Source: Archangium sp.
GTDB taxonomy: Bacteria; Myxococcota; Myxococcia; Myxococcales; Myxococcaceae
Length of the DNA: 64,000 nucleotides
NCBI GenBank assembly: GCA_030681645.1
Contig: JAUXRX010000002.1
Location: 248,001-312,000 of the forward strand
Direction: 5' to 3'
Both the position numbers and the translations under genes were made by a program. The notes beneath the pieces were generated by a model, which saw only the letters and a program-made list of their open reading frames with translations, had not been told where the DNA came from and made no database searches. Positions 15,276 to 23,880 of this stretch are shown one piece after another. Position 1 is the stretch's first letter. Each line of letters starts with the position of its first letter.

Positions 15276-17186
15276 TCACGCCTCCTTCTTGAGCATGGCG
15301 CGCGAGACGAAGAGGCAGACCAGCGCGTTGACCGCCAGCCAGGGAATGGCGAGGAAGGTGAACGGCATCCACGCGAGCGCGGGGGCGTTGGCCCAGATGG
15401 TGTAGCCGAGGATCGCCGCGAACCCGATGGCGAGGCCGCCGACCACCGGGCGGATGCCCTTGAACTTGATGGCGAAGATCGACGCCACCACGGGGATCGC
15501 CGCGCTGTACACCAGCGGGTTGGCCAGCGCGCCGCGCCCGAAGATGATCTTGTTGAGCCAGTCGGGGATGGGCAGCGTGATCATCGTCGACACCGAGCTG
15601 GGCGACGCCACGTACTGCACGAAGAACGCGCCCACCGTGGTGAAGAACATGGGGATGAGGAAGCCCGGCGAGGCGAGCACGTTGAGGTAGCCGGGGCGCT
15701 CCTTGCGGCCGAGCGTCAGCAGCACGAAGGCGAGCAGGGCCGCGCCCCAGCCGAACACCTTCCAGTTGGTCGCGCTGTACGAGTACACGCTCACGTCCTG
15801 CTGGGCGATCAGCTCGTCGAGCTTCGCCTGGTTCTCGTCGAGCTGAGCCAGCTGCGCCTCCACCGGGAGCAGCTCGCTCGTGTCGGCCGCGCGCAGCTTC
15901 TTGAGCGCCTTGAGCGCGCCTTCCGCGTCGAGCAGGCCGTGGCCGAACTGGTCAGACCAGCCCTTCGTGCCCGGAGCCGGCTTCGCGCCGAGCACGAGCG
16001 CCTTCTCGACCTGGTCGGGGTTCTTCGCGCCCGCCGCGTAGAGCAGCGCCGCGACGCCCGCCACGTGCGGCGTGGCCATCGAGGTGCCCTGGTACGAGGC
16101 GTAGATGCCCTTGCCCACGTCCTGCGGATCGATGGTGTTCTGAACGATGCCCGCCGCTTCACCCTGCGACTTGTCGCCACCGGGCGCCGCGATGTCGAGC
16201 TCCTTGCCCCATGAGCTGTACGGCGCCTTCGCGCCCGTCGGGCCCACCGCGGCCACCGCGAACGAGCCGGGGTACGCTGCGGGGTACTCGACGACGCCGC
16301 GGCCACCGTTGCCGGCGGCGCAGACCACCACCACGCCCTTGGCGCGGGCATAGGCGACGGCGTGCTCCATCACGTCAGAACGGCCGCCACCACCCAGCGA
16401 CATGTTGATCACTTTCGCGCCGTGATCGGCCGCCCAGTGGATCGCGTCGGCGATGTCGGCGGTGTTGCCGCTGCCGAAGTGGTCGAGCACCTTCACCGCC
16501 ATCAGCGTCGACTCGAAGGCCACGCCCACCACGCCCTCACCGTTGTTGGTCGCCTGCGCGATGGTGCCGGCGACGTGCGTGCCGTGCCCGTGATCGTCGT
16601 TGGCGTGGTCGTCGTCGTTCACGAAGTCCCAGCCCGAGGCGAACTTCTGGCCCTCGAGGTCGGGCACCACCGCGAAGTCGTCGTGGTTCTCCCAGGCGAT
16701 GCCGGTGTCGAGCACGGCCACCACCACGCCCTTGCCCTTCGTCACCTCCCACGCCTTCTCGATGTTGATCGCCTTCATGTTCCACTGCTGCGCGTACATC
16801 GGATCGTTGGGGACGAAGTTCGCCTTCACCGTCATCAGCGGCTCGGCGGCCTCGACCTTCGGGTTCGCCTTGATCTTCGCCAGCAGCTCGTCGAGGTCGC
16901 CCTCGTACGCGCCCTGGGTGATCGCGGAGAGCGGGCCTTCTTCTTCCGAGTTGAACTCGAGGTCGATACCCCAGTCCTTCTCCATCTCGTCGAACTCGGC
17001 CTTGGTCGTGCCGTCGACGAAGTCGACCACCAGCCGGCCCGGCACGCGGGCCGTCAGGTCGTCAGGCAGGTCGGCCGTGACGTACGAGGGCCGCGACAGA
17101 TCGACCTCGTCTTCCGACGCGCGGGTGCACGCAGCCAAAGCCAGGGACATCGTCACCACGGTCGACAGCGTCAGCAGCTTTTGCAT
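15276..17186 (-). CDS. Lipoprotein subtilisin-like serine protease (S8) with C-terminal membrane domain
   Basis: 636 residues. A lipobox LALAAC puts the lipidated Cys at 20. A propeptide follows (LVVDFVDGTTKAEF). The S8 catalytic domain has Asp160 (AVLDTGIAW), His201 (HGHGTHVAG), Asn293 (AAGNGG) and Ser369 (YQGTSMATPH): all four key residues. After about residue 510 comes an unusual C-terminal region of several membrane spans (for example AALLAFVLLTLG and AIPVVASIFAIKF). Being lipidated and also polytopic is odd for a subtilase and would hold the protease tight against a membrane. GCGAGG precedes the ATG. Confidence 0.9.
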   Translation of the reverse strand: MQKLLTLSTVVTMSLALAACTRASEDEVDLSRPSYVTADLPDDLTARVPGRLVVDFVDGTTKAEFDEMEKDWGIDLEFNSEEEGPLSAITQGAYEGDLDELLAKIKANPKVEAAEPLMTVKANFVPNDPMYAQQWNMKAINIEKAWEVTKGKGVVVAVLDTGIAWENHDDFAVVPDLEGQKFASGWDFVNDDDHANDDHGHGTHVAGTIAQATNNGEGVVGVAFESTLMAVKVLDHFGSGNTADIADAIHWAADHGAKVINMSLGGGGRSDVMEHAVAYARAKGVVVVCAAGNGGRGVVEYPAAYPGSFAVAAVGPTGAKAPYSSWGKELDIAAPGGDKSQGEAAGIVQNTIDPQDVGKGIYASYQGTSMATPHVAGVAALLYAAGAKNPDQVEKALVLGAKPAPGTKGWSDQFGHGLLDAEGALKALKKLRAADTSELLPVEAQLAQLDENQAKLDELIAQQDVSVYSYSATNWKVFGWGAALLAFVLLTLGRKERPGYLNVLASPGFLIPMFFTTVGAFFVQYVASPSSVSTMITLPIPDWLNKIIFGRGALANPLVYSAAIPVVASIFAIKFKGIRPVVGGLAIGFAAILGYTIWANAPALAWMPFTFLAIPWLAVNALVCLFVSRAMLKKEA

Positions 17187-17295
17187 GGAAGGGCCTCGCA
17201 CAGCGGCTACGAACGACTGAGACAACGATTGGATCTGCCCACAAGTTCCCACTGCGCGCCGCGAAGAAGCGTGAAGTCCTTGAAAGAAGTGTGGT

Positions 17296-17955
17296 TCAGG
17301 GCGCTTCCACGAGTCCACCACCGGCCCGCCTGACCAGTGAGGCCGCGGCTTTACCCACCAGCGGCAGGTTGCGCTGGTAGGTGCGCGTCGCACCCGGCAC
17401 GACGGTGAAGGTGCCTTCGTGCCGTTCCAGCACCGCGGCCCAGCGACCGCGGTCCTGGGTTTCGTCGAGCTCCGCGACGATCACGGCCAGCGGCCAGGCC
17501 AGGGAGCCGCGCCCCTCGAAGTCGGACGGTTGGGCCATCGACGGGTTGATCAAGATGAGCCCGGCCAGCGGCACCTGCTCGGCCAGGCGCAGGGCCACCG
17601 CGTCTGAGGCGCCGATCGACGCGATCACCGCGCGGTGCCCGGCCGTGTTGTCCATGGCGAGCTGCAGCGCGGCGCGCGCGTCTTCCACCCACTCGAGCGG
17701 CGTGCGCGACGGCTGCCCCTGGCTGCCGCCCACCCCGCGGTAGTTGAAGCGCAGCGTGGGGTGGCCCTGGTGCGAGACGGCGTACGCCAGCTCGGCGCCC
17801 ACCACGTGGTCCATGCCGCTGCCTTCGATGGGAGGCGGCGGCAGCACCAGCAACCCCGGCCGGAGCTCACCGCGGTGCGAGACGCCCTCGAGCACGAGCC
17901 CATTCGCCAGGGGAATGAGGGTCGGCCGCTCGAGGTACTGCCCCTTCATCACCAT
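17296..17955 (-). CDS. Alpha/beta hydrolase (COG2945-like)
   Basis: 219 residues. A strand-loop PGLLVLPPPPIEGSGMDH, then LRFNYRGVGGSQG (the oxyanion-side NxRGxGxSxG motif of COG2945 hydrolases) and WVEDARAALQLA lead to a nucleophile elbow IASIGAS, where Ser sits in xSxG but the usual first Gly is Ala. A late His lies in LERHEG. Short for the fold. Substrate unknown. The ATG at 17955 is taken; an ATG two codons on is also possible. Confidence 0.75.
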   Translation of the reverse strand: MVMKGQYLERPTLIPLANGLVLEGVSHRGELRPGLLVLPPPPIEGSGMDHVVGAELAYAVSHQGHPTLRFNYRGVGGSQGQPSRTPLEWVEDARAALQLAMDNTAGHRAVIASIGASDAVALRLAEQVPLAGLILINPSMAQPSDFEGRGSLAWPLAVIVAELDETQDRGRWAAVLERHEGTFTVVPGATRTYQRNLPLVGKAAASLVRRAGGGLVEAP

Positions 17956-18044
17956 GCGTGCGCACCGCTCCAAAAGAAAACGGGAGCCCTGTTCCCAGGA
18001 CCCCCGGCTTGCTGGTCAGTCTTCCGCTTCGCTTCAGACTGCCT

Positions 18045-18065
18045 GGCCTGACGTACCGTCAGGCC
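18045..18065. terminator. Perfect 9-bp hairpin, possible terminator
   Basis: GGCCTGACG-TAC-CGTCAGGCC, a perfect stem with a 3-base loop, between the lipoprotein stop and the hydrolase gene start on the same (minus) strand. There is no T run. It lies inside CTTCCGCTTCGCTTC/GGCTGCGCTCCGTGA sequence resembling the 12886 tandem repeat, so it may be a repeat remnant. Confidence 0.35.
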
Positions 18066-18081
18066 GGCTGCGCTCCGTGAG

Positions 18082-18675
18082 TCACGGGTTGTTGTTGTAC
18101 GCCGTCATCTGCTGCACGTCGATGCGACGGGCGACGAAGTTGAGCGAGCTGCTGCACGAGGCAGCGTCCTGCGGCGACGCGTCGCCGACGGGGCAGTCAG
18201 CGCGGCCCTTGATGCAGGCGTACTGCGCGTTGAGCGCGATCGTGCCCACCGGCACGGCCGAGTAGTCGTTGAACTTCACCGAGATCTGCGTCTGGCGCGC
18301 CTCGGTGTACTGGTCGGCGATCGGCTTCTGCTCGTTGCGCAGCGCCGAGAAGGTCTTGTCCGTGCCCTCGATGAGGTCAGACACGCGAATGGTCGGCGCG
18401 TCGCCGAGGTTGAAGATCTGCGTGCCGAGGTCGAGGTACTCGGTCTGGTCGGTGCCGTTCCAGATCACCCACTCGTCTTCCGAGCGGTAGTTCTGCTCGG
18501 TGATGTTGCCGCGACCGGCCGGCAGGTTGTTGTTCCGGAAGCAGCTGGGCACGGCGATGGTGCGCACGGGCGTCGCGTCGACGGCGACGCGGTAGAGGCG
18601 CGGCTGGCCCTGGAGGCAGCCGGCGAGGCTGAGCAACGAGAGGGCGCCGAGAGCAACGAGCTTCATGGAACGCAT
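18082..18675 (-). CDS. Lipoprotein of unknown function
   Basis: 197 residues. MRSMKLVALGALSLLSLAGC is a lipoprotein signal with lipobox SLAGC. The mature protein has two internal Cys-containing segments (VPSCFRNNN; then ACIKGRADCP and ASCSSSLNF) and many beta strands. WVIWNGTDQTEYLDLGT resembles an extracellular beta-sandwich. The protein ends in TAYNNNP. No family recognised. Monocistronic by context. Confidence 0.8.
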   Translation of the reverse strand: MRSMKLVALGALSLLSLAGCLQGQPRLYRVAVDATPVRTIAVPSCFRNNNLPAGRGNITEQNYRSEDEWVIWNGTDQTEYLDLGTQIFNLGDAPTIRVSDLIEGTDKTFSALRNEQKPIADQYTEARQTQISVKFNDYSAVPVGTIALNAQYACIKGRADCPVGDASPQDAASCSSSLNFVARRIDVQQMTAYNNNP

Positions 18676-18814
18676 TGTGGTTTTTCCCTTTGTGGAGATG
18701 GTCCGGCCTTGAAGAGTCCGGCGCCGTTTGGCGTAGGGCCGGGGTGAAGTCAACCGCTTCGGCCATGAGGACACGGGGTCCCACTCATGTGTGCAAGGAA
18801 TCTCGGCCTGGCCC

Positions 18815-20014
18815 TCAGCGCGCTCGCAACACGAAGAACTTGAGGTACTTACCTTCTCGAAACTGCAGGCGGACCGGGTGATCGGGAGGCTGGTAGCGCT
18901 CCTCGACCAGACTCAGATCAAGCCCTGCGTTGTGAGCGCCGTCTTTCACCGCGTCGAAGAAGGCCTCGGAGCTGACGCGCGCCGAACAGGACGCCGTGCA
19001 GAGCAGGCCACCGGGCTTGAGCACGGCGAGCGCCTGGCGGTTGAGCGAGGCGTAGCCGCCCAGCGCGGCCTCCACCGCCTTCTGGCTCTTCGCGAAGGCC
19101 GGCGGGTCGAGGACGATCAGGTCGAACTTCCGGCCTTCCTTCTTGAACGACTCGAGCAGCTCGAAGGCGTCGGCGGCGAGGAAGTCGTGCTTCGCGGCGG
19201 GCAGGCCGTTGAGCGTGAAGTTCTCCCGGGCCAGCGCGATCGCGTCGGCGTCCTGGTCGACCGAGAAGACGCTCTTCGCGCCGCCCAGCGCCGCGTTGAC
19301 CGAGAAGCCGCCCGAGAAGCAGAAGCAGTTGAGGACGTCGAGGTCCTTCGAGATGCGGCGCAGCAGGAACCGGTTCTCGCGCTGGTCGAGGAAGAACCCG
19401 GTCTTCTGACCGGCGTACACGTCGACCAGGAACTTCGCGCCGTGCTCGAGGATCTCCAGCGGCTGCGGCGGGGTGGCCCCGGCGAGCACGCGCCCGTTGC
19501 CCTTCTCGGAATCGACGTCGGCGTCGTCGCGCCCGATCTCGTCACGCCCCAGCACGCCCTTGAGACCCGGCACCGCCTTCTCGAGCGCCTCGACGATCAG
19601 CGGCCGGTGCGGCGTCAGCCCCGCCGAGTACAGCTTCATCACCGCGAAGCCGTCGTAGAGATCGACGATCACCCCGGGCAGGCCGTCACCTTCGCCGTGA
19701 ATGAGGCGGTACGCGTTGGTGCCCTTGAAGTCGATCAGCTGGTGCCGCGACTGAAACGCCTCGCGCACCCGGCGCTCGAAGAACGCCGCGTCGATGGTCT
19801 CGTGGGGGTCGGTGGTGAGCACGCGCACGGCGATCGCCGAGAGCGGATCCCAGTACCCGCGCCCGGCGAAGCGGCCCTCGTCGGTGAGATCGACCACCGC
19901 GCCGATGGGGATGCGCGGCGTCACCTCGATGGCCTTCTTGAACACCCAGGGGTGCCCCGCGCGAATGTGGCGGCCCAGCCCCGGCTTCACCGGCACCTTG
20001 ATCAGGTGGCTCAC
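18815..20014 (-). CDS. Class I SAM-dependent 23S rRNA methyltransferase (RlmI/RsmK-like, PUA domain)
   Basis: 399 residues, matching RlmI length (about 396). An N-terminal PUA domain (IRAGHPWVFKKAIE) is followed by FAGRGYWDP, GEGDGLPGVIVD, and the KTGFFLDQRENR motif. The SAM-binding motif FCFSGGFSVNAALGGAK and catalytic LDPPAFAKS come next. These proteins methylate a cytosine of 23S rRNA. The start GTG overlaps the HAD gene stop (GTGA) with AGGAGGG five bases ahead, so the two genes are translationally coupled. Confidence 0.88.
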   Translation of the reverse strand: MSHLIKVPVKPGLGRHIRAGHPWVFKKAIEVTPRIPIGAVVDLTDEGRFAGRGYWDPLSAIAVRVLTTDPHETIDAAFFERRVREAFQSRHQLIDFKGTNAYRLIHGEGDGLPGVIVDLYDGFAVMKLYSAGLTPHRPLIVEALEKAVPGLKGVLGRDEIGRDDADVDSEKGNGRVLAGATPPQPLEILEHGAKFLVDVYAGQKTGFFLDQRENRFLLRRISKDLDVLNCFCFSGGFSVNAALGGAKSVFSVDQDADAIALARENFTLNGLPAAKHDFLAADAFELLESFKKEGRKFDLIVLDPPAFAKSQKAVEAALGGYASLNRQALAVLKPGGLLCTASCSARVSSEAFFDAVKDGAHNAGLDLSLVEERYQPPDHPVRLQFREGKYLKFFVLRAR

Positions 20015-20802
20015 GAAGCCCTCCTCCGGGCGCGCATGATGGCGTCGGCGACCTCGCCGAAGCCCTTGCCCTCGCGGGCGCGGGTGACGAAGCACGGCTT
20101 GTCGCTCAACTGATCCAGCACGTCGCGCACGTTGGCCACTCCGATCGACAGGGGGAACGCGCTGAACATGGGCGCGTCGTTGAACGAGTCACCCACGTAC
20201 GCGAAGCGGCGCTCGTCAGGCCGCACCGTCTTCTTCCATTCCAGCCTGGTGAAGCGGCGCACCGCCGAGAGCTTGTCGAAGCGCCCCAGCCAGCAGTTCA
20301 CGTGCACCGAGCTGCGCACCGCGCTCACGCCGCGCTTGCCGAGGAAGGCCTCGAGCGCGCTCGCCGCGCCGGGCCCGAGCTGCACGTCTTCCGCGTAGTC
20401 GATGGCGAGATCGACCTCGGTGTAGATCGAGTCGGCCGAGAGCCGCGCGCCCTTCACGTGCGAAAGCGCCGCCTGCACGTGGGCCTGCAGCGCCACCCGA
20501 TCGCGCGCCCGCTGCTTCGCGCCCTGCGCGTACGCCTTCACCAGCCGCTCGCCACGCCAGGCGAAGTGGAGCGCGCCGTTTTCCATGATCGCCCCGGCCA
20601 CCGGCCACTGCCGCACCCAGGCCTCGCCCCACCCCGCGGGCCGGCCGCTCACCAGCACCACCTTCACGTGGTGCGCGTTGAGCCACTCGATCGCGCGCAG
20701 CGTCGCCGAGGTGAGCTTGCCGCGGGTGGTGAGGGTGCCGTCGACGTCGGTGAACACCGCCTCGACGCGAGAGAGGTCAGCCTCGACGAGAGGGGAGAGC
20801 AC
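20011..20802 (-). CDS. HAD-IIB family phosphatase
   Basis: 263 residues. Motif I FTDVDGTLTT (nucleophile Asp), motif II VLVSGRPAGW, and motif IV GDSFNDAPMFSAF define a Cof/mannosyl-3-phosphoglycerate phosphatase-type HAD with a cap between motifs II and III. Motif III Lys is probably in FDKLSAVRRF. It acts on a small phosphorylated metabolite, probably a sugar phosphate. The GTG start is taken because the upstream frame runs into repeat sequence at 20807. It is coupled to the rRNA methyltransferase by a 4-base overlap. Confidence 0.82.
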   Translation of the reverse strand: MLSPLVEADLSRVEAVFTDVDGTLTTRGKLTSATLRAIEWLNAHHVKVVLVSGRPAGWGEAWVRQWPVAGAIMENGALHFAWRGERLVKAYAQGAKQRARDRVALQAHVQAALSHVKGARLSADSIYTEVDLAIDYAEDVQLGPGAASALEAFLGKRGVSAVRSSVHVNCWLGRFDKLSAVRRFTRLEWKKTVRPDERRFAYVGDSFNDAPMFSAFPLSIGVANVRDVLDQLSDKPCFVTRAREGKGFGEVADAIMRARRRAS

Positions 20803-20806
20803 CCTG

Positions 20807-20870
20807 CCCGCTCGGGGTGAACGGGGCCATTGACCTGGGTTGTCTGGCGACCCCGCTCGGGGTGAACGGG
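20807..20870. repeat. Two direct copies of a CACCCCGAGCG-family repeat
   Basis: CCCGCTCGGGGTGAACGGG occurs at 20807 and 20852 (period 45). It is the same core as the arms at 10148-10228, in the gap between two minus-strand genes. Confidence 0.75.
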
Positions 20871-20891
20871 CTCGGCTGGCCATCGTGCGGC

Positions 20892-21986
20892 TCAATACTG
20901 CGAGAGCCCGGCGATGTGGACGAGGAACTGCTCGAGCTGCTCGGGCATCACCTCGGGCTGCGGCAGGCCCTTGCGCTGGTTGCGGAGGAAGACGTCGAAC
21001 TCCGGCGAGCGCCCATAGAGGGTCTGCCCGAAGTCGAGCGCCTCCTTGAAGGCCACGGCCCGCTCCTCGTAGGCCGAGAGGTTCATCGCTCGCTCGAGCA
21101 CCACCCCGACCGCGGCGAGCACTTCCTGGTCGTGCTGCACCAGGATCTCGCGTTGGCTGATGCCCCCGAAGCCGTCGACGAACTCGACGAAGGGCTCGAG
21201 CAGCTGCAGCAGGTCGATCTTCGAGGGCGTTCCGGCGGCGATGACCTGGCGGAGGTTGGCGCGGAACTCGAGGATGCCCTTCTTGTCCTGCGCGCGCAGG
21301 GCCCGCCAGGCGGCGGTGCGGCCGAAGGCGTTGAGCTCTTTTTCCATCTGCTGCGCCTGCTGCAGCATCTCGGCGGCGGGGGCCTCGCTCACCTTGTGAA
21401 TGCGCACGCGCATGAGGCGCCGCAGGTCGGCGGTCATGGCGCGCACCACCAGGGTCGACGCGAGGGCCTCGTCGTAGCCGGGCTCGACCTCGCGGCGTTT
21501 GCATTCGCCGAAGGCGGTGGCGACTTCCCACACCATCTTCCCGATGCGGTCGCGGAACCGGAACCGGAAGATCTGCAGCTCGGTGATCAGGTTCCAGCGA
21601 TCGCCCACCACCGAGGGGTCGCGCACCCGCATGCCGAAGTTCATCACCTCGGCCTTGAGCTCGCGGGCCGCGCTCTGGAACGCGGCGTCGACCGCGATCG
21701 CGCGGGGGTCCACCACCAGCTCACCGGGGGCGAAGCTGGCGTCGATCTGCGAGCAGAGCGTGTTCACTTCCGAGATGGTGCTGCCGATGATCGGCGCGAC
21801 CTTTTCCCACATCGAGAGATCGGCCGAGCCGTCGACCTCGGGTTCCTCGTACTGGATGAGGTCGAGCTCGCCCATCGCCGAGATGGCGCGGCCCGCGGCG
21901 AGGCTCACCATGCGCGTGCGCGCCCCGAAATCAGTGTCTGCCTCGGCGGCGATGAGAGCTTCGAGTTTGGGGGGCAGCGACTCCAC
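20892..21986 (-). CDS. Hypothetical protein, 364 residues
   Basis: No known domain recognised. Mostly helical with no signal peptide or span, many Glu/Arg pairs and a LRRLMRVRIHKVSEAPAAEM segment. It ends in VHIAGLSQY. GAGGAG lies two to three bases ahead of the ATG, a firm start. It is divergent from corA with about 50 bases between starts, so the promoters share this gap. Likely a cytoplasmic lineage-specific protein. Confidence 0.75.
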   Translation of the reverse strand: MESLPPKLEALIAAEADTDFGARTRMVSLAAGRAISAMGELDLIQYEEPEVDGSADLSMWEKVAPIIGSTISEVNTLCSQIDASFAPGELVVDPRAIAVDAAFQSAARELKAEVMNFGMRVRDPSVVGDRWNLITELQIFRFRFRDRIGKMVWEVATAFGECKRREVEPGYDEALASTLVVRAMTADLRRLMRVRIHKVSEAPAAEMLQQAQQMEKELNAFGRTAAWRALRAQDKKGILEFRANLRQVIAAGTPSKIDLLQLLEPFVEFVDGFGGISQREILVQHDQEVLAAVGVVLERAMNLSAYEERAVAFKEALDFGQTLYGRSPEFDVFLRNQRKGLPQPEVMPEQLEQFLVHIAGLSQY

Positions 21987-22035
21987 GGCTCCTCATTACG
22001 ATACCGGCGCGAAAAGATCTGCTAGCCAGAAGCCA

Positions 22036-22983
22036 ATGCTTCGTGTGCGCGTGTACGACAACGGCCGCCTCCTCGACGGCGACGAGGCGCTGCTGGGCAC
22101 GCCCGGCCACAAGTGGATCGACGTCCTCCAGCCCACCGAAGAGGTGCTCAACAAGCTGGCGGAGCGCTTCGGGCTGCACAAGTTGGCCATCGAAGACTGC
22201 CTGCACCTCGATCAACGGCCCAAGCTCGAGGAATACGGCAACCACCAGTTCCTGGTGCTGCAGGGGTTTTCCACCCCCACCGACAAGTGGTCCGACCTCG
22301 AGATGCACGAGGTCCACTTCTTCCTCGCGGCAGATTGGATCATCACGGTGCACGAGAAGTCGCACCACGCCATCGAACAGACCCACAAGCGCATCGAGGC
22401 CGACCCGGCGAACACGCTCGGGCGGGGCGTCGACTTCGTGATGTACCTGCTGGCCGACGCGCTGGTCGATCGCAACTTCCCCCTGCTCGACTGCTTCAAC
22501 GATGCGCTGGAAGACCTCGAGGAACGGATCTTCGCCGACTACCCGTCCCGCGACATGTTGCAGGAGACCTTTCAGCTCAAGCGCGCGCTGGTGACGGTGC
22601 GCCGCGTGCTCTCACCCCAGCGCGACGTGGTGGGCCTGCTCGCCCGGCGGGGGGTCCCCCAGGTGCAGGAACGCACCACCATCTACTTCCGCGACGTCTT
22701 CGATCACCTCGTGCGCATCTACGAGCAGATCGAGGCCGCGCGAGACCTGGTGGGCAGCGTGGTCGAGGCCTACCTCTCGCAGGTCGCCAACCGGACCAAC
22801 GACGTCACCAAGCAGCTGACCATCTTCGCGTCGATCTTCATGCCCCTGTCCTTCCTGGTCGGCTTCTTCGGGCAGAACTTCGACGTCCTCGGCGGGCCGG
22901 TGTTCTTCGCGATCATGCTCGGGACGATCGTCGCCCTGCCGGTGGCGATGGTGTTCTGGTTCCGCCACAAGGATTGGATCTGA
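22036..22983 (+). CDS. corA: CorA-family divalent cation transporter with a GQN signature
   Basis: 315 residues. A large N-terminal cytoplasmic alpha/beta domain (IEDCLHLDQRPKLEEYG, then VHFFLAADWIITVHE) leads to a long stalk helix. Two C-terminal spans follow, LTIFASIFMPLSFLVGFFGQ and FAIMLGTIVALPVAMVFWF, then a basic tail HKDWI. The pore signature between the spans is normally GMN; here it is GQN (FFGQNFD). CorA pentamers carry Mg or other divalent cations; the Gln change could alter selectivity. The stop overlaps the next ATG (TGATG), so the pair forms an operon. Confidence 0.9.
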   Translation: MLRVRVYDNGRLLDGDEALLGTPGHKWIDVLQPTEEVLNKLAERFGLHKLAIEDCLHLDQRPKLEEYGNHQFLVLQGFSTPTDKWSDLEMHEVHFFLAADWIITVHEKSHHAIEQTHKRIEADPANTLGRGVDFVMYLLADALVDRNFPLLDCFNDALEDLEERIFADYPSRDMLQETFQLKRALVTVRRVLSPQRDVVGLLARRGVPQVQERTTIYFRDVFDHLVRIYEQIEAARDLVGSVVEAYLSQVANRTNDVTKQLTIFASIFMPLSFLVGFFGQNFDVLGGPVFFAIMLGTIVALPVAMVFWFRHKDWI

Positions 22984-23765
22984 TGCCCACCATCTCTCTG
23001 CAGGGTCGACCGTATTTCTACCAGGAGCGCGGGACCGGCGAGCCGCTGCTGCTCTTCCACGGCTTTCCCTTCACCGGCGACAGCTTCAGGCCCCAGCTCG
23101 ACGCCGCGCCGAAGGGCGTGCGGTTGATCGTGCCCGACCACCGCGGCTTCGGGCAGAGCGCGCTGGCGCCGGGCGTGGCGACGATGGAAGCGATGGCCGA
23201 AGACGGGCTCGCCCTGCTCGACGCGCTGAAGATCTCCAGCGCCTTCGTGGGCGGCGTGTCGATGGGCGGCTACGTGGCGATCGCGCTGACGAGGCTCGAT
23301 CCCGGCCGGGTGCGCGGGCTGTTGTTGCTCGACACCCAGTCGCTGGCCGACGACGAGGCGGGCAAGGCGCGCCGCGAGGCCACCGCCCAGGACGTGGCGA
23401 AGAACGGCGTCGGCGCCCTGGTCGAGGGAATGCTGCCGAAGCTGATGGCGCCTTCGGTCGCGCCGGCGGTGCGCGCGCGGGTAGAGAAGATGATGCGCGC
23501 GCAGTCACCCCAGGCCGTGGCTGCCGCCTCGCGCGGCATGGCGACCCGCCTCGACGGGAAGGACATCCTGAGCCGCTTCTCGGGCCCGTGCGCGATCGTG
23601 GTGGGGGTCGAAGACGCGATCACCCCGGTGGAGAAGGCGAAGGTGATGCATGAGCTCGTCGCCGGATCCACGCTCGACGTGATCGCCGGGGCCGGGCACC
23701 TGGCCAACCTCGAGCAGCCGCAGGCCCTCACCCCCATCATCGCCCGGCTCGTCGAACGGGCCTGA
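22983..23765 (+). CDS. Alpha/beta hydrolase
   Basis: 260 residues. HGFPFTG (oxyanion hole), DHRGFGQS, nucleophile elbow GGVSMGGYVA (Ser), an acid in VGVEDAITP, and His in GAGHLANLEQP complete the catalytic triad of the fold. Similar to small esterases of the 3-oxoadipate enol-lactonase kind. Substrate not predictable. Translation is coupled to corA by TGATG; the link with cation transport is unclear. Confidence 0.88.
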   Translation: MPTISLQGRPYFYQERGTGEPLLLFHGFPFTGDSFRPQLDAAPKGVRLIVPDHRGFGQSALAPGVATMEAMAEDGLALLDALKISSAFVGGVSMGGYVAIALTRLDPGRVRGLLLLDTQSLADDEAGKARREATAQDVAKNGVGALVEGMLPKLMAPSVAPAVRARVEKMMRAQSPQAVAAASRGMATRLDGKDILSRFSGPCAIVVGVEDAITPVEKAKVMHELVAGSTLDVIAGAGHLANLEQPQALTPIIARLVERA

Positions 23766-23771
23766 GCCACC

Positions 23772-23873
23772 GGCGCTATCGGGCCAGAAACCACTCAGCG
23801 ACAGTCATTCTGGCCGGCTATCGGCGCTAAGTGGCCAAAACACGATTCCAGAGACGCATTCTGGCCATATAGT
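23772..23873 (+). promoter_or_regulatory. Paired imperfect repeats and TATAGT box ahead of the DUF234 ATPase gene
   Basis: Two 44-base units, 23772-23815 and 23823-23866, share both ends: GGCGCTA...GGCCA and CATTCTGGCC. In the first, GGCCAGAA (23782) and TTCTGGCC (23808) form a perfect inverted repeat. The second unit runs into CATATAGT; TATAGT at 23868-23873 is a good -10 candidate only 7 bases from the ATG, so the mRNA may have almost no leader. The layout suits an operator that controls this gene. Confidence 0.5.
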
Positions 23874-23880
23874 GCCGCCG

